NCBI GenBank assembly: GCA_019044685.2
Contig: JAGTXX020000015.1
Location: 310,001-374,000 of the forward strand
Direction: 5' to 3'
Length of the DNA: 64,000 nucleotides
Source: Nannochloris sp. 'desiccata'
Lineage: Eukaryota > Chlorophyta > Trebouxiophyceae > Chlorellales > Chlorellaceae
In this document: piece after piece, positions 42,363 to 53,700 of the stretch
Numbering within the stretch: position 1 is the stretch's first letter
How the letters are laid out: each line of letters opens with the position of its first letter
Notes under the pieces: generated by a model
Told to the model about the DNA's origin: nothing
Seen by the model: only the letters and a program-made list of their open reading frames with translations
Database searches by the model: none
Made by a program: the position numbers and the translations under genes

Positions 42363-42379
42363 CCCCCCCCCCCCCCCCA
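42363..42379. repeat. Poly-C tract
   Basis: A run of about 17 C in the 192-bp convergent spacer between the RNA-binding protein and Hsp70-like genes. Confidence 0.85.
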
Positions 42380-42394
42380 ACAGACACACACATT

Positions 42395-44082
42395 TTAAGG
42401 CTGCCATTCTGAAAACCCTGTCACTCTCGAATGCAAATCACTAACAAAGGATCCATCCATCAATTCAACGCTACCTACGCTGCCCAGCAATACCCCGGCA
42501 TGCGTTGCTGCACCTAGGGCTACAGCAGCTCCTGGATCGATCGAAGTGCAGGGTTCTACTCCAGTTATCCTCTGAATAAAGTTGCGGACAGAGGGGAGAC
42601 GCGTGATCTGGCCTACAAGAGCTACTTTGGAAATTTTACGAGGAGGCGGAGCCCATTTATCAAATACTCTACCCACTGCTTTAGTATTTGCAATTTCTGC
42701 ATTTTGGAGTGTTGACTTTGTGTTTTCATGCTCTCGTTTATTGTGTATATGTGAAGGGACAGCTTCTTGTGGTGGGACAGCCCATTCTACAAAGACTTCA
42801 TTTCCAATTCTGCCGAGTACCTCGGCCATTCTTTGGAACAGCGGTTCACTTATATTTTCAAATTTCTCTTGCGTCAGTTCAATGACACCAAAAGAACTGA
42901 TGTTGTTGTTATCACGACCATCGCCATCTCCACTATTGGAAGCAAAGAAAGAGGGAATAGGAATACGAGCGCAAGAGCTCTCTGAGAGAGCTTCTTTTGC
43001 TTTTCGTGCTGCATTCAACGCCCACAATTTCCTCATCTCGCTCTCTTCTTCACTAATTAAAGAGCTTTCTGCACCATTGCTACTACTCGTACTACTAGTG
43101 CTAGTACCCCTACCCTCAATTTCTTCTAATATCCACTGAGCTAATAAAGAATCGAAATCGTCACCTCCTAGACGAGAATCCCCATCTGTAGATAAAATTT
43201 GCATAATCCCTTCAAACGCTTGTAACACAGAAACATCGAACGTCCCGCCACCAATGTCAAATACTAAGACAGTCTCTCCATCTGTTCCACCGTCGATACC
43301 ATACGCTAAGGCAGCTGCTACTGGCTCTTGTAATAAATGCACCGTCGACACTCCCGCTAGCTGAACCACCTCTAGTGTGGCCCCTCGTTGACGCTGATCA
43401 AAATGAGCGGGCACAGTGACAACTGCACCGGTAATGGATTCTCTAAGCTGCATTTGAGCTGTGTGGATGAGATGTTTGACGAGCCAGGTGGAAAGTTCCA
43501 AAGGAGTGATCATTCCGTCGGCGCCTGCAGAGTAGACAAGTGCCTCTCCTCGATCTCCTTCATGGAGTTGGAAAGGAAGCTGGCCTAGAAGGTCTGAGGA
43601 AACTATTTCCTTGTACTTACGACCAAGGAGGCGTTTAAATGAGGTAAATGTGTCGCGATCTGGGGGTGAAGAAGAAGAAGAAGAAGAAGAAGAAGAGGCG
43701 GTGGTGGAGGCTTCAACGGCGGGCCAACCAATCAGCAATTCATCATCCTGGAGAGAAAGAGAAGAAGCAGAGGATACTCCCACGTTCAGCTTAAATATAA
43801 CTAGTAGTAATTGCAACCAGTATTTAGTTATTGGAAATTAAACTAGTTTCTCACCCATGTTATAGTTATCACTGAAGGGATTGTGGTGTTGCCGTCGACG
43901 TCCTTGATCACTTCAGGTCCTGCAGAGCCTACGTATGCTATCGCAGAATTTGTTGTGCCTAAATCTATTCCTACAATGGCCTGTAATCGAGTGCTAGTAA
44001 ATGCACGTCGAGGAGAGGCGTTATTGACGCGTGGTAATCCAAAAGAGAGATGCGATACTGCGCACGGCATGGTGCTATACAT
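42395..44082 (-). CDS. Hsp70-like protein with nucleotide-binding domain only
   Basis: Exons 43855–44082 and 42395–43747 join in phase 0 to give 526 aa. The N-terminus (MYSTMPCAVS..., RRAFTSTRLQA) suggests an organelle presequence. Hsp70 motifs: D40-L-G-T-T-N45 (phosphate 1), VFDIGGGTFDVSVL (phosphate 2), LLQEPVAAALAYG (connect region) and VALVGQITRLPSVRNFI (adenosine), where the usual GG is GQ. Ser-rich and charged inserts occur near 105 and 310–340. After GAAVALGAATHAGVLLG the protein ends within 40 residues, so the linker and substrate-binding domain are missing. It may be an Hsp70-derived regulator or a degenerate paralogue. Confidence 0.82.
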
Positions 44083-44488
44083 TCTACCGTTTGGGGTAGC
44101 GAGGAGAAGATATTGGTATTTATGATGTATGACGTATAGATTAAAGCTCAAGTGCAGCTATAAAAATGCACCAGGAACACGTAAGCCGCTTCGTTGAGCG
44201 ATCAAGGTCAGTCGGGCGCTCTCGCACTTCCAACGTTCTAGGTGCAGTGGCTTATCTGCTGCAGCTGTTTACTTATATACTTTTAGTTGATTATCAGTAC
44301 AGATTAGTGGTTAGATAACGAGCGAGGGCATCTAAAAGGTCAGAATTTTGAAACTTTATTAGTTCTGTTGATCACATCTAGAACAGACTCGTTTCGGAAC
44401 CATTAAACTCTAAAGCTCCACCCCTTTCAGAAGAGGGATTTATCTATAATTTGGTGATAGCAATAAAGCATTTACCCGTTCTTTACAG
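44083..44488. promoter_or_regulatory. Divergent upstream region of Hsp70-like and MYND genes
   Basis: 406 bp between opposed start codons; no repeat or coding sequence identified. Confidence 0.45.
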
Positions 44489-45304
44489 ATGGCAAAAAAA
44501 CAGCAAGATTGTGCTAATTGTGGTGCAACAGACGGTAATCTCCGCAGGTGCTCTAGATGCAAAGAAGCAAGATATTGCTCGAAAGAGTGCCAGATTGAAC
44601 ACTTCCCAAGCCATAAAGGTCCCTGTAAAGCTGCATCTAGAGCAACAGCGCCAATCATTTACTACTTTGGGACTGAAGACGATGATGAGTTTTCCTTGAT
44701 TCCCGATTGCTGCCAACAATTATTCAAAAAACTACGGTCCAAATTCCGCTTTGAACACGTAGACGATGTTGCCACAGCTTTCAATGTACTCAATGACCCT
44801 GACCCATCCACAAAGATTGTGCTCGCAGTGACTCCTTGGGCAGCAACCACCAAAGCAAAATTGCCACTGAAGAAATTTATCGAAAGAGGAGGCATCCTGT
44901 TCTGCTGCGCTCAATTTTCCAGCCACATCACTCCTCCTGAAGCCAACGCTTTTTTCCAGAAGATGGGCTTCCCGTGGAAATTTGGTGGCTACTGCAGAAC
45001 CGATGATCAAGTTACACCGACAGCAGCTGCCCGGTTTTCAAATTTGCCAGATAGCTACAGCAATAAAGCCACCAGACTGGCAAATGTCGATCCTGCTGAC
45101 AGGATCTATGCCCCAACTGCCGAGTCTCGAGTTCAATCTCACGTCTTTGCTGCCCATCCTGTCAACACTGAAGAGGCGTCGGCGGTGCTGGGAAAGTGCG
45201 GCAAAGGATATTTAGGTTATATAGGAGATGTGAATGATGAAGTAGAGAGCGCTATTGTGGTTGCAAGTATATGCAAGGAGTTGATATCTTCATACATAAA
45301 ATGA
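44489..45304 (+). CDS. MYND zinc-finger protein with glutamine-amidotransferase-like domain
   Basis: Single exon, 271 aa. The MYND finger has ligands C8, C11, C21, C24, C30, C34, H42 and C46. From residue 54 a α/β domain follows: APIIYYFGTEDDD, IVLAVTPWAATTKAKLPLKK, then FIERGGILFCCAQFSSH and later GKGYLGYIGDVNDE. The strand-turn pattern resembles class I glutamine-amidotransferase-like folds, though no clear catalytic Cys–His–Glu set is assured. The finger suggests protein–protein contacts. Function unknown. Confidence 0.78.
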   Translation: MAKKQQDCANCGATDGNLRRCSRCKEARYCSKECQIEHFPSHKGPCKAASRATAPIIYYFGTEDDDEFSLIPDCCQQLFKKLRSKFRFEHVDDVATAFNVLNDPDPSTKIVLAVTPWAATTKAKLPLKKFIERGGILFCCAQFSSHITPPEANAFFQKMGFPWKFGGYCRTDDQVTPTAAARFSNLPDSYSNKATRLANVDPADRIYAPTAESRVQSHVFAAHPVNTEEASAVLGKCGKGYLGYIGDVNDEVESAIVVASICKELISSYIK

Positions 45305-45530
45305 GTTTTCAAATATTGCTTTATGTTATTGTTGGTTTCTGCTCTTTCAAGAAGTAATTAATTTATTACAGAGGCAAGCCGACAAAAGAAAGAGTACTCA
45401 ACATGAAAAAGAAGAAGTAGAAAGTTCTTAATAAGAGAAAGTAAATTATTCAGGGAACATGGACAGAAGAAGAAGATAAAGTATTTAATAACTTGCAGGA
45501 AAGGTACTGTTCTTAGGGTTTTAAAACGGT

Positions 45531-47048
45531 TTACCGAGCTGCCTCTGCCGTTTTCCAAGCGGACAGGACACCAGTTTTAGGGGGCAAAAGAGGCTTTCCA
45601 CAGGAAGGAACATATACGTTATCATCAATGCTATTTACCTTGCTAGTATTGCCCACAAAACCAGAGTTCATAGGAGAGCTGTAAGCTGCTAAAAGAAGGG
45701 AAGGAGAATGCACAGTAGTGCTCATAGGACTATTACGCAAATTGCCATTGCTACAGCTTCTAAAAAGAGCTTGAGTTGCCAAAGAATCAGGTGAATCAGA
45801 TGGAGATACTGTTGATCTACTATAAGAAGAAGATCTAGAAGAGGAAGAAAGACGGGCTCTATATTTGACCACACTATATAAAGTGCCACCGAAAGCATTC
45901 ACCGCAATTCCAAAAATATTCAAAGCAGACTTGTATTTGACACCTCCCAGCAAGAAAAAGCCTAATGCGGTAACAATAACACCCTTCAAAGCGCCCACAA
46001 TGGTGGTAGTTAACGCAGAGTTTAATAACGTGCATAGAAACATCGAAAAGTTTAACGCCACGCCAGAGAGACTACAAATTAATAAAAGACCAATAATCTG
46101 CATGTTACCGTGCTGAGAGATAGCAGCATGGAGCACAGGAAGAACACTAAAAGCCTCTCCGGAGAGGATCATAACAATTAAAATAAAAGGAAGGGAAAGA
46201 AGTGCATTATAAGCAAGTAATTCACTTGTAGAAACGCCTTGTTTTGCTCCAGTTCTTTCGACAAGTAGCAAATAAGCTGCTTGAAGCATACAGGAAGCAA
46301 AGGCAAAGGTATATCCACGCAAATCAAATGCAAGATCACCATATCCAGCAATAAAACAGCCTAGAACGACGATGAAAACGCTGAAACAGATACCTCTGCT
46401 AGGAAGGTCCTTGGTCATTCTCCATTTTGTGAGCAAGACAATCAGCGGAGTCAGCCTCTTTAAAGTAGAATACATGGGCACGTTGAGAACACGCAAGCCT
46501 AGTAACGCACAACTGACGTTGCCAGCATAAAGTACAGTCAAGGGCATCAATGAGCGAGCTTTTATAGCGTTCAAAGGTGGAAAATAAATCACTCCAAACA
46601 TTCTGAGCGGTATGATGACGGCCAAGGCAGCCAACATTTGTAACAAGAGAAGAGTATTAGCAAAAGGGAATACCATTAGCGCAGCTTTATTAGTGAAATT
46701 CATTGAAATTGCACATATCGAGTAGAAAATAGCAGCGCCAATAGACAAGGCCATAGAGCGAAGAGACCTTTGGCGTTCTCCGTTCTCAATGTCGATGACA
46801 GCAAAAGGTAGAGAATCACTACTGAGACTGCTGCTAAGCCACGAAGATCGACGCTGAAGACTTCTCGAAAGCATACTTGAGGCTCGAGTGAGGGTAGAGG
46901 TGGGTGTAGATGCAATGCTAGTAGGGGTGGTGCCTCTTGCAGATTTTTCGAGGGCTGCTGAAGAGGTAAGTTTGAAAGGCGGGAGTTGCTTGCCCGGCGC
47001 AACGGCAGAAATAGCTATTCCACATTCTATAGATGATTTGCACTCCAT
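45531..47048 (-). CDS. Nucleotide-sugar-type transporter (DMT superfamily, SLC35D/GONST-like)
   Basis: Single exon, 505 aa. A Ser/Thr-rich cytosolic N-terminus of about 95 residues precedes roughly ten membrane spans (about 97–395). The segment VLNVPMYSTLKRLTPLIVLL matches the family position where SLC35D and GONST proteins have NIPMFT-like motifs, and ALTTTIVGALKGVIVTALGF matches the conserved C-terminal TTTVVG-type loop. A Ser-rich tail of 110 residues follows. Probably Golgi or ER, exchanging a nucleotide sugar for the nucleotide monophosphate; the substrate is not determinable here. Confidence 0.83.
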   Translation of the reverse strand: MECKSSIECGIAISAVAPGKQLPPFKLTSSAALEKSARGTTPTSIASTPTSTLTRASSMLSRSLQRRSSWLSSSLSSDSLPFAVIDIENGERQRSLRSMALSIGAAIFYSICAISMNFTNKAALMVFPFANTLLLLQMLAALAVIIPLRMFGVIYFPPLNAIKARSLMPLTVLYAGNVSCALLGLRVLNVPMYSTLKRLTPLIVLLTKWRMTKDLPSRGICFSVFIVVLGCFIAGYGDLAFDLRGYTFAFASCMLQAAYLLLVERTGAKQGVSTSELLAYNALLSLPFILIVMILSGEAFSVLPVLHAAISQHGNMQIIGLLLICSLSGVALNFSMFLCTLLNSALTTTIVGALKGVIVTALGFFLLGGVKYKSALNIFGIAVNAFGGTLYSVVKYRARLSSSSRSSSYSRSTVSPSDSPDSLATQALFRSCSNGNLRNSPMSTTVHSPSLLLAAYSSPMNSGFVGNTSKVNSIDDNVYVPSCGKPLLPPKTGVLSAWKTAEAAR

Positions 47049-47456
47049 AAGGACAATGGATAAGCTAAAACAGTAGAACGAAGTAACCTTAAATAGAGGT
47101 GTCAGAGTACCTTTTCAAAGAATAGTAGTATTAGCTTGCTTGCTTGCTTGTTTTTAACCTAGACCCACGTTTATAATACTCTACTAACTGTATATTATAT
47201 TATAAAAAGGAGTTTGATACATCAGAAGCAATTATATGCGACGTGCCTGTCTCCCCTAATCGAAGTGTCATCTCGTCAGTCTATTTTGGCGCTGGCCTGA
47301 AGGTGTCTTCGACCCATCCAAGGTTGCAAGGTTGGATCCGAAAGGGTCACTTTTGAGAAAAGGACTACATTCTAATTTACAGGGCAGAGAGAAGAAGCAA
47401 AGAGATAAGAGCAAAAATGTATGGAGCTAATATGAAAAAATGTGTATAAATTGTGT
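47049..47456. other. Intergenic region between transporter start and receptor-kinase end
   Basis: About 400 bp with a GCTT tetranucleotide run near 47133–47150. Promoter of the transporter gene on the minus strand is expected at its right side. No gene seen. Confidence 0.45.
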
Positions 47457-50349
47457 TCAAGCAAGGCTGCCACCGGTCACAAGGTTGTCTTGCTCTGCCG
47501 ACAAAATTCCGCCGCCCGCCGCAGTAGGAGCAACTGCTGCAACTTCTGTACTACCCCCTCCTATTGTCGTCACAGTCGTCTCAGAAGATGCATAACTATG
47601 TAGAGCAAAGCTTCCAAACGAAGAGATACTTATATTCTCACCTCTACTAGTGGTGGAAGAAAGCTGGCTGCCTTCTTCACTTCCGCTCCCGTCACCGCCA
47701 TGCCCAGCAGCAGGGTCTGACTGTGGGGCAGCCATAACAAGCTCAGCATACCCATTCACTTCAACTTCTTCTTGTATCTCTTTTATTTTTTCCAAAATTC
47801 TTTTGAAACTAGGTCTCGCTGTTGGAGATTCAGCCCAGCACATTTCAATTAATTCTTTCAACGATGGCAAACAGTTTTCTGGAATCTCCATGCGTTGACC
47901 GAGCACTCCAACGTAATAAATGATCTGCATAGGGCTAGGAACGTTGCTCCAAGGTACCTGGCCCGTCAACATCTCCCATAGAAGAATAGAAAAGCTATAT
48001 ACGTCTACTTTTTCAGTGACTTGGGCTCCGTCAAATAGTTCCGGCGCCATGTAACAGGGCGTACCAGCCTGGCCGTTGACTGTACTAACAAAAGTACGAT
48101 CTTTAAACTTTGCAATACCAAAATCACACACTTTTGCGCGTCCAAAGGAATCTAAAAGTACATTTTGGCTTTTCAAATCACGGTGGACTATCTTAGGATG
48201 CAGGTACACCATGGCCTCTGCGATGTCGCGGGCTATAGCAAGCAAGTTTCGCAAAGGCAGAGGGCAGCATCGCCGCCGTCCTTTCGCACCATGAATCTTT
48301 GCGTGCAAAGATCCACCTTCAGCAAGCTCTTCAATAATACAAATATCTGGAGCGACAGTACACGCTGCTAGAAAGGCGATGATATTAGGGTGTCGAAGAC
48401 GGGATAAAACCGAGACTTCTTGCCGGAAGGAAGCTAATTCTTTACTACTACTCGCACAGGCGGTTTGTAAGACTTTCACTGCAACTTCTTTTCCACCCCA
48501 TTGACCACGGTAGACGGTACCAAAGGCTCCAGCACCGAGTTGTTCGAAAAGGGAGACTTCTTGGGGAAGCTCATTTTCTTCAATGGAAGCTACGGAAGAA
48601 GCTACGCTTCCACCAGAACTGTCTAAAGCTGAAGTACCATTGCTAGAGGTACCACCTCCACTTCCATTACCAACAGTGTTGCTGCTACTTATCAATCCAG
48701 CAACAGAGGTAACGCGCTGCATAGTTAGTGTGTTCCGTGTCCCTCCACCGCTCAAAGTTGAAGACGTCAAACTGCCCCGACGGCCAAAATTATTATTAGT
48801 ATTACTATTATTATTATTATTATTACCACCATTAGTTGCAGCAGTGACGTTAATATCTGCTCTTATAATTCTACTATTTAATCTATGAGCGCCTGTTGCT
48901 GCTGCTGCATTAGAAGGTTTCTGTTGTCCGTTGACTTCAGCAAGATGCTGTTGATCGTGGATGCGGCGTCTTCGATTTTGAATCCACCATGCTGTGCCTA
49001 CCACCGCCGCAGCAAGGATTATCGCGGCAGAGATAACGCCACCAAGTAAGGCACCTATATTATCAGATGAATCATCGCTACTAGAAGGATCTTCTTTCAT
49101 GCTATTATCGGGGCTGTTATTGTTGTTGTCGTTGTTGTTCTTGTTGTTGGTGTTCTTGTTGGGGCTGTTGTTGTTGGGGCTGTTGTTGTTGGGGCTGTTG
49201 TTGTTATTATCACCACCGCTTCCACCATCATCACTTCCACCATCAATAGGAGGCAGTACTACTCCAGCAGAGGGATCCTCAACTACAGGAGGCAAAGTGG
49301 AACCTGTACTACCACTTTTACTGCTGTCTTCAGTCTCCGGAGGTGGTAAAGGCAGCAGAGGAGCAGGCACTATCTCTGCCTCTGGCGCCGGTGCAGGCAT
49401 TACTGGCGGGGTATCCAACTCTTTAAGAATATATCCGCAACAAAACGCAGCATTACACGCATCATTTGCTGCACCAGATCCAACGCCACCTCCAGAAAAG
49501 CTAGAAAAGAAGGATAAAGCGGAGCTACAGCCAGAATAGGGAAGCAGCTGAGCATCGTCAGCTGGGTCTACCTGAGAACAGAGCAAGCCATTTAAGCTGA
49601 CATTCGTCAATAGTAAGCTTTTATTACCAGAGGTGATAGGAGACGCAAGTTCTGTAGTCAAAGAGAAGGTGTAATTGCCTCCTGCTGGGATACCAGTAGA
49701 ATCTAGGGTGTAAGAATCAACCAGTCTGACTGGTGCCCCGCTCAGCGACCCATTGGTCAGCACCGTAGCCCCTGTTGCATTCGCTAGTGTCATTTTAGTA
49801 TAATCTTTGTATCGATAGACTAGCTGCCAGTTAGAACCTAGCTCTCTGTTGTTAAACAGCGTGACGGAAGCTTTATAATCTAAATTTGTGGTGGCGACGA
49901 CAGAGTAGAGCATGTTCATTTCACATGTTGGTAGCTGTCCGGTAGTTTGAAGTAATTTTCGGGTGCGAATTATATCATCTTCAGTGTGACGGACTTCTAT
50001 ATCTGCAGATAAAGTTAGAATAAGAGAGAGCAGAGGAGATGTTGGTGGTTAGTTGTAGCAGAGCAGAAGAAGAAGAAATGCAAGCGAGCAGCGTTTTTTT
50101 GCCTCGTGCATTTTTCTGAGCAGGTGAAGATAGCTTTTACTTGGATTTATTCTTGCCTGTTGGTGATGTGGTAAAGAGGAATGACGGTGAGGTCTGTAAT
50201 GTCGATGCTATTTTGCGGCGACGTCCGCTTTCCTTCCAGCTAGGGTCTCCATTAGTGACAAGCCCTCCAACGCTGCTGCTGGCTGCCAAGATGAGCACGG
50301 CTTTAATGAAGAGCACTACCAATCGTGCAGATGCAGGGAACTGGTCCAT
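47457..50349 (-). CDS. Receptor-like protein kinase of the TKL group
   Basis: Exons 50157–50349 and 47457–50002 join only if the first intron uses a GC donor (ACAG|GCAAGA); the tempting GTAAAA donor breaks the frame. Product 912 aa: signal peptide (LVVLFIKAVLILAASS), an ectodomain of about 65–285 with Cys pairs and WQLVYRYKD, a Pro- then Asn/Ser-rich stalk with repeated SPNNN units, a membrane span near 380–406 (GVISAAIILAAAVVGTAWW), and a kinase at about 549–808. The kinase has GAGAFGTVYRG, AVKVLQ, HRDLKSQNVLL, CDFGIAK and GTPCYMAPE, typical of Raf/MLK-like plant and algal kinases and probably active. The ectodomain family is not recognised. Confidence 0.85.
49125..49215. repeat. Trinucleotide/15-bp tandem repeats in the receptor-kinase stalk
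   Basis: GTT-type repeats and repeats of GGGGCTGTTGTTGTT encode poly-Asn and SPNNN units on the minus strand; likely length-variable. Confidence 0.8.
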
Positions 50350-50793
50350 TCAGGCTTTATAATAGATAAATAGAGAAATGCTCTCTGCGGTTCATTGAAG
50401 GTCAGGGCCGCTGGGGCCCACGCTTGCTCGGAGAGAAAAGGGATGTGAAATCACAGATTTGAATAAAAGTCAAGCGAGAAAAAGTAATATAAAATTAAGC
50501 AAGCAGCATAGAATATCAGTCAAAGACGACGTTAATTTATTTTCTGGTCGTCGGCCTGTGCAAAGTTTTGTTGCTTGGGCCAGAGCAGTATCCTAGAAGA
50601 CCATTTGTGAGCAATTTTTTTTGAAAAAGGAAGGTGGTCAAATTTTGCTTCGATGGCAAGAAAATCACAGCAATTAATTTCTATCCTCAATTTTATGGCT
50701 ATTAAAAGTTGGTGCATTGTCATAAAATTCCATCCAAACTGTAGAACGGATAGTAAACTTTGTAATTGACGTGCATTGCCTGCTCTAGGAGGC
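50350..50793. promoter_or_regulatory. Divergent upstream region of receptor kinase and SecA1
   Basis: 444 bp between opposed start codons. No recognised motif. Confidence 0.45.
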
Positions 50794-53700
50794 ATGGCAC
50801 ACTCGATGAATCAAATTCATGCCAATAAGCATGCTGCTGGAGAAGCCTCTCTTCTCCTGTCAGGCCGCCTTGGAAATGCTGCATCTCAGAAAATTGCGAC
50901 TTCATTCAAATCTGGGCGCGCTGATCTTCTTCAGCGTTCTTCTCGCAAGATGCAGCACCTACATGGCAACAAAAGAAGTGCAGCTCCAACCACCGCAGTG
51001 TTCAAGGGCCTCGGCAATATCTTCTCCAGTGATCCTTCTGAGAAGACCCGTAAGAGATACCAGGACCGTGTTGATGCCATTGGAGCCTTGGAGTCTCAGA
51101 TGCAAGTTTTAAGCAATGAGGACCTCCGCGCCAAAACTGCTGAATTCAAAAATCGTGTAGCTTCTGGCGCTGCCCTTGATGATCTCCTTGTGGAAGCCTT
51201 TGCTGTAGTTCGTGAAGCTTCCAAACGCGTTCTTGGCCTTCGTCCTTTTGATGTCCAGCTTATCGGTGGAATGATCTTACATGAAGGCCAAATTGCCGAA
51301 ATGAAAACAGGAGAAGGAAAGACCTTGGTAGCTGTCTTACCCGCCTACCTCAATGCCCTTGCTGCTAAAGGTGTTCATGTCGTTACTGTGAACGATTACC
51401 TCGCTCGCCGTGATTCAGAATGGGTTGGCCAAGTCCACCGCTTTTTGGGTCTTGAAGTCGGTCTAATCCAACAAGGCATCAACGAAAAAGCACGCCGAGC
51501 TGCTTACGCTGCTGACGTTACCTACGTTACCAATTCTGAACTTGGTTTCGATTACTTACGTGATAATTTAGCTCAAGAACCCGAAGATTTGGTTTTAAGA
51601 AGAGAGTCACCTTTCACGTATTGTGTGATTGATGAGGTCGACTCGATCCTGGTGGATGAAGCTCGTACTCCATTAATTATTTCAGGTCCTGCTGAACAAC
51701 CCAGTGCAAAATACATCAAAGCAACTAAATTAGCAACCGCTTTGGCTCGTGATGTTCACTACACCGTCGATGAAAAACAGCGAAATGTGTTGCTAACGGA
51801 GGAAGGGTACGAAGCAGCTGAAGATGTATTGCAGGTACCAGATTTGTACGATCCACGTGAACAATGGGCATCGTTTATTATCAATGCAGTCAAGGCCAAA
51901 GAACTTTTTTTAAAGGATGTTAGTTATATTATCCGATCTGGTGAGATTGTCATTGTCGATGAGTTTACAGGCAGAACCATGCCTGGTCGTAGGTGGAGTG
52001 ATGGCCTTCACCAAGCTATTGAAGCCAAAGAAAACTTGGAGATACAGAATGAAAGTGTGACGTTAGCTTCCATCTCGTATCAAAATTTATTCAGAGGCTA
52101 CCCCAAGTTGGCTGGAATGACGGGAACAGCAACCACAGAGGCGGCAGAATTTTCTAGCATTTATAATTTAACAGTCACTTCCGTGCCTACCAATAGAGCT
52201 GTTTCTCGTACTGATAACCCAGATGTGGTATTCCGTACTGAACAAGGTAAATGGCGTGCTATTGTACAGGAAGTAAAGCGGATGAATAAGACCGGTCGCC
52301 CGGTCCTTGTTGGTACCACTTCTGTCGAAAAATCTGAGATTATCGCAGAGTTATTGACCCAGGAAGGTGTTATCTACCAAGTATTGAACGCAAAACCTGA
52401 GAATGTGGAAAGAGAGAGTGAAATTGTGGCGCAATCTGGTAGAAAAGCTTCAGTCACTATAGCTACCAATATGGCTGGTAGGGGTACGGATATTTTGCTA
52501 GGTGGCAACCCTGAATTCATGGCTCGATTGAAAATTCGTGAAATGTTGATGCCCAAGGTAGTCAATTTGATTGAATCTGAGGAAGAAGGTGTTAAAGCAA
52601 GAAGAACAAGGCCGTTAACGGCAAAGTCATGGGCTGTAAATCCAGCTTTGTTCCCCTGTCAATTAACTCCTGAAGCTTCGAAGCTTGCTGATGAGGCTGT
52701 TGCTGCTGCTGTTGGTGCTTGGGGCGAGCGCCAGCTTGAGGAATTGGAAGCAGAAGAGAGGTTGGCCTTTGCTTGTGAGAAGGCGCCGACCTCGGATCCA
52801 GTATCGTTAGCGCTTCGTGCTGCGTTTTTGAAATTGGAGGCTGAATACAAGGCTGTGACTGAACTGGAGAAGGCTGAGGTTCAGAGTCTTGGTGGATTAC
52901 ATGTTGTAGGGACTGAAAGACATGAATCTCGGCGTATTGATAACCAGGTAAGACCAAACTTAGACTATTTTTAAAGTTTTATTTATTTATTTGATTTCTT
53001 CGGCGGGTAACTTAAGAGACAGATGGGGTGGATGGTTGTGGGTTTTCCCTCTCTGTGCTTCTCACCCTGTGTCTGTATATATACCAGTGTGTGCGACACA
53101 TTTTTATTGGTTGGTATGATGTTATTATGCAACGGTGAACAATCCCTGAGGTGAAAGAAAAACTTTTTTCTTTTTTCCACGTTGATTACAACTACACGCA
53201 GCTGACCAACAACTAGTCTAGACACTGTGCACCAGCCACTTGAAGCTACCTACCCGCCTCTCTCTCTCTCTGGATTAGTATCTATTAACTTATTTTTAGT
53301 ACCTTCTGTTCATTCTCTTCATCTACTTTTCAATTTTACTAAAAGAATTCTTTCCTTGTTATCCCTCTCGAAATATTATTATTATTACAGTTGCGTGGTC
53401 GTAGTGGTCGTCAAGGAGACCCTGGTTCCACCCGTTATTTCCTCTCTTTAGAAGATAACCTCTTCCGTATCTTTGGTGGTGATCGTATCAAGGGTCTGAT
53501 GTCTGCCTTCAGAATCGAAGACCTTCCGATTGAGTCTTCCATGCTGACCAACGCTCTTGACGAGGCGCAGCGTAAAGTTGAGTCATATTTCTTCGATATT
53601 CGTAAACAGTTGTTCGAGTACGATCAAGTGTTGAATACCCAACGTGATAGAGTCTATGCCGATCGCAGAGCTGCGCTTGAAGCTGATGATTTGACCCCGT

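Noticed and set aside
48994..49539. 181-codon Leu/Ser-rich plus-strand frame
   Set aside because: Mirror of the Asn/Ser/Pro stalk of the receptor kinase.
50150..50156. GTAAAA donor for the receptor-kinase first intron
   Set aside because: It gives the wrong reading phase with every nearby acceptor and ends the protein early.
53227..53451. Small plus-strand frame in the SecA1 intron
   Set aside because: Pyrimidine-rich intron sequence running into the acceptor; no family resemblance.
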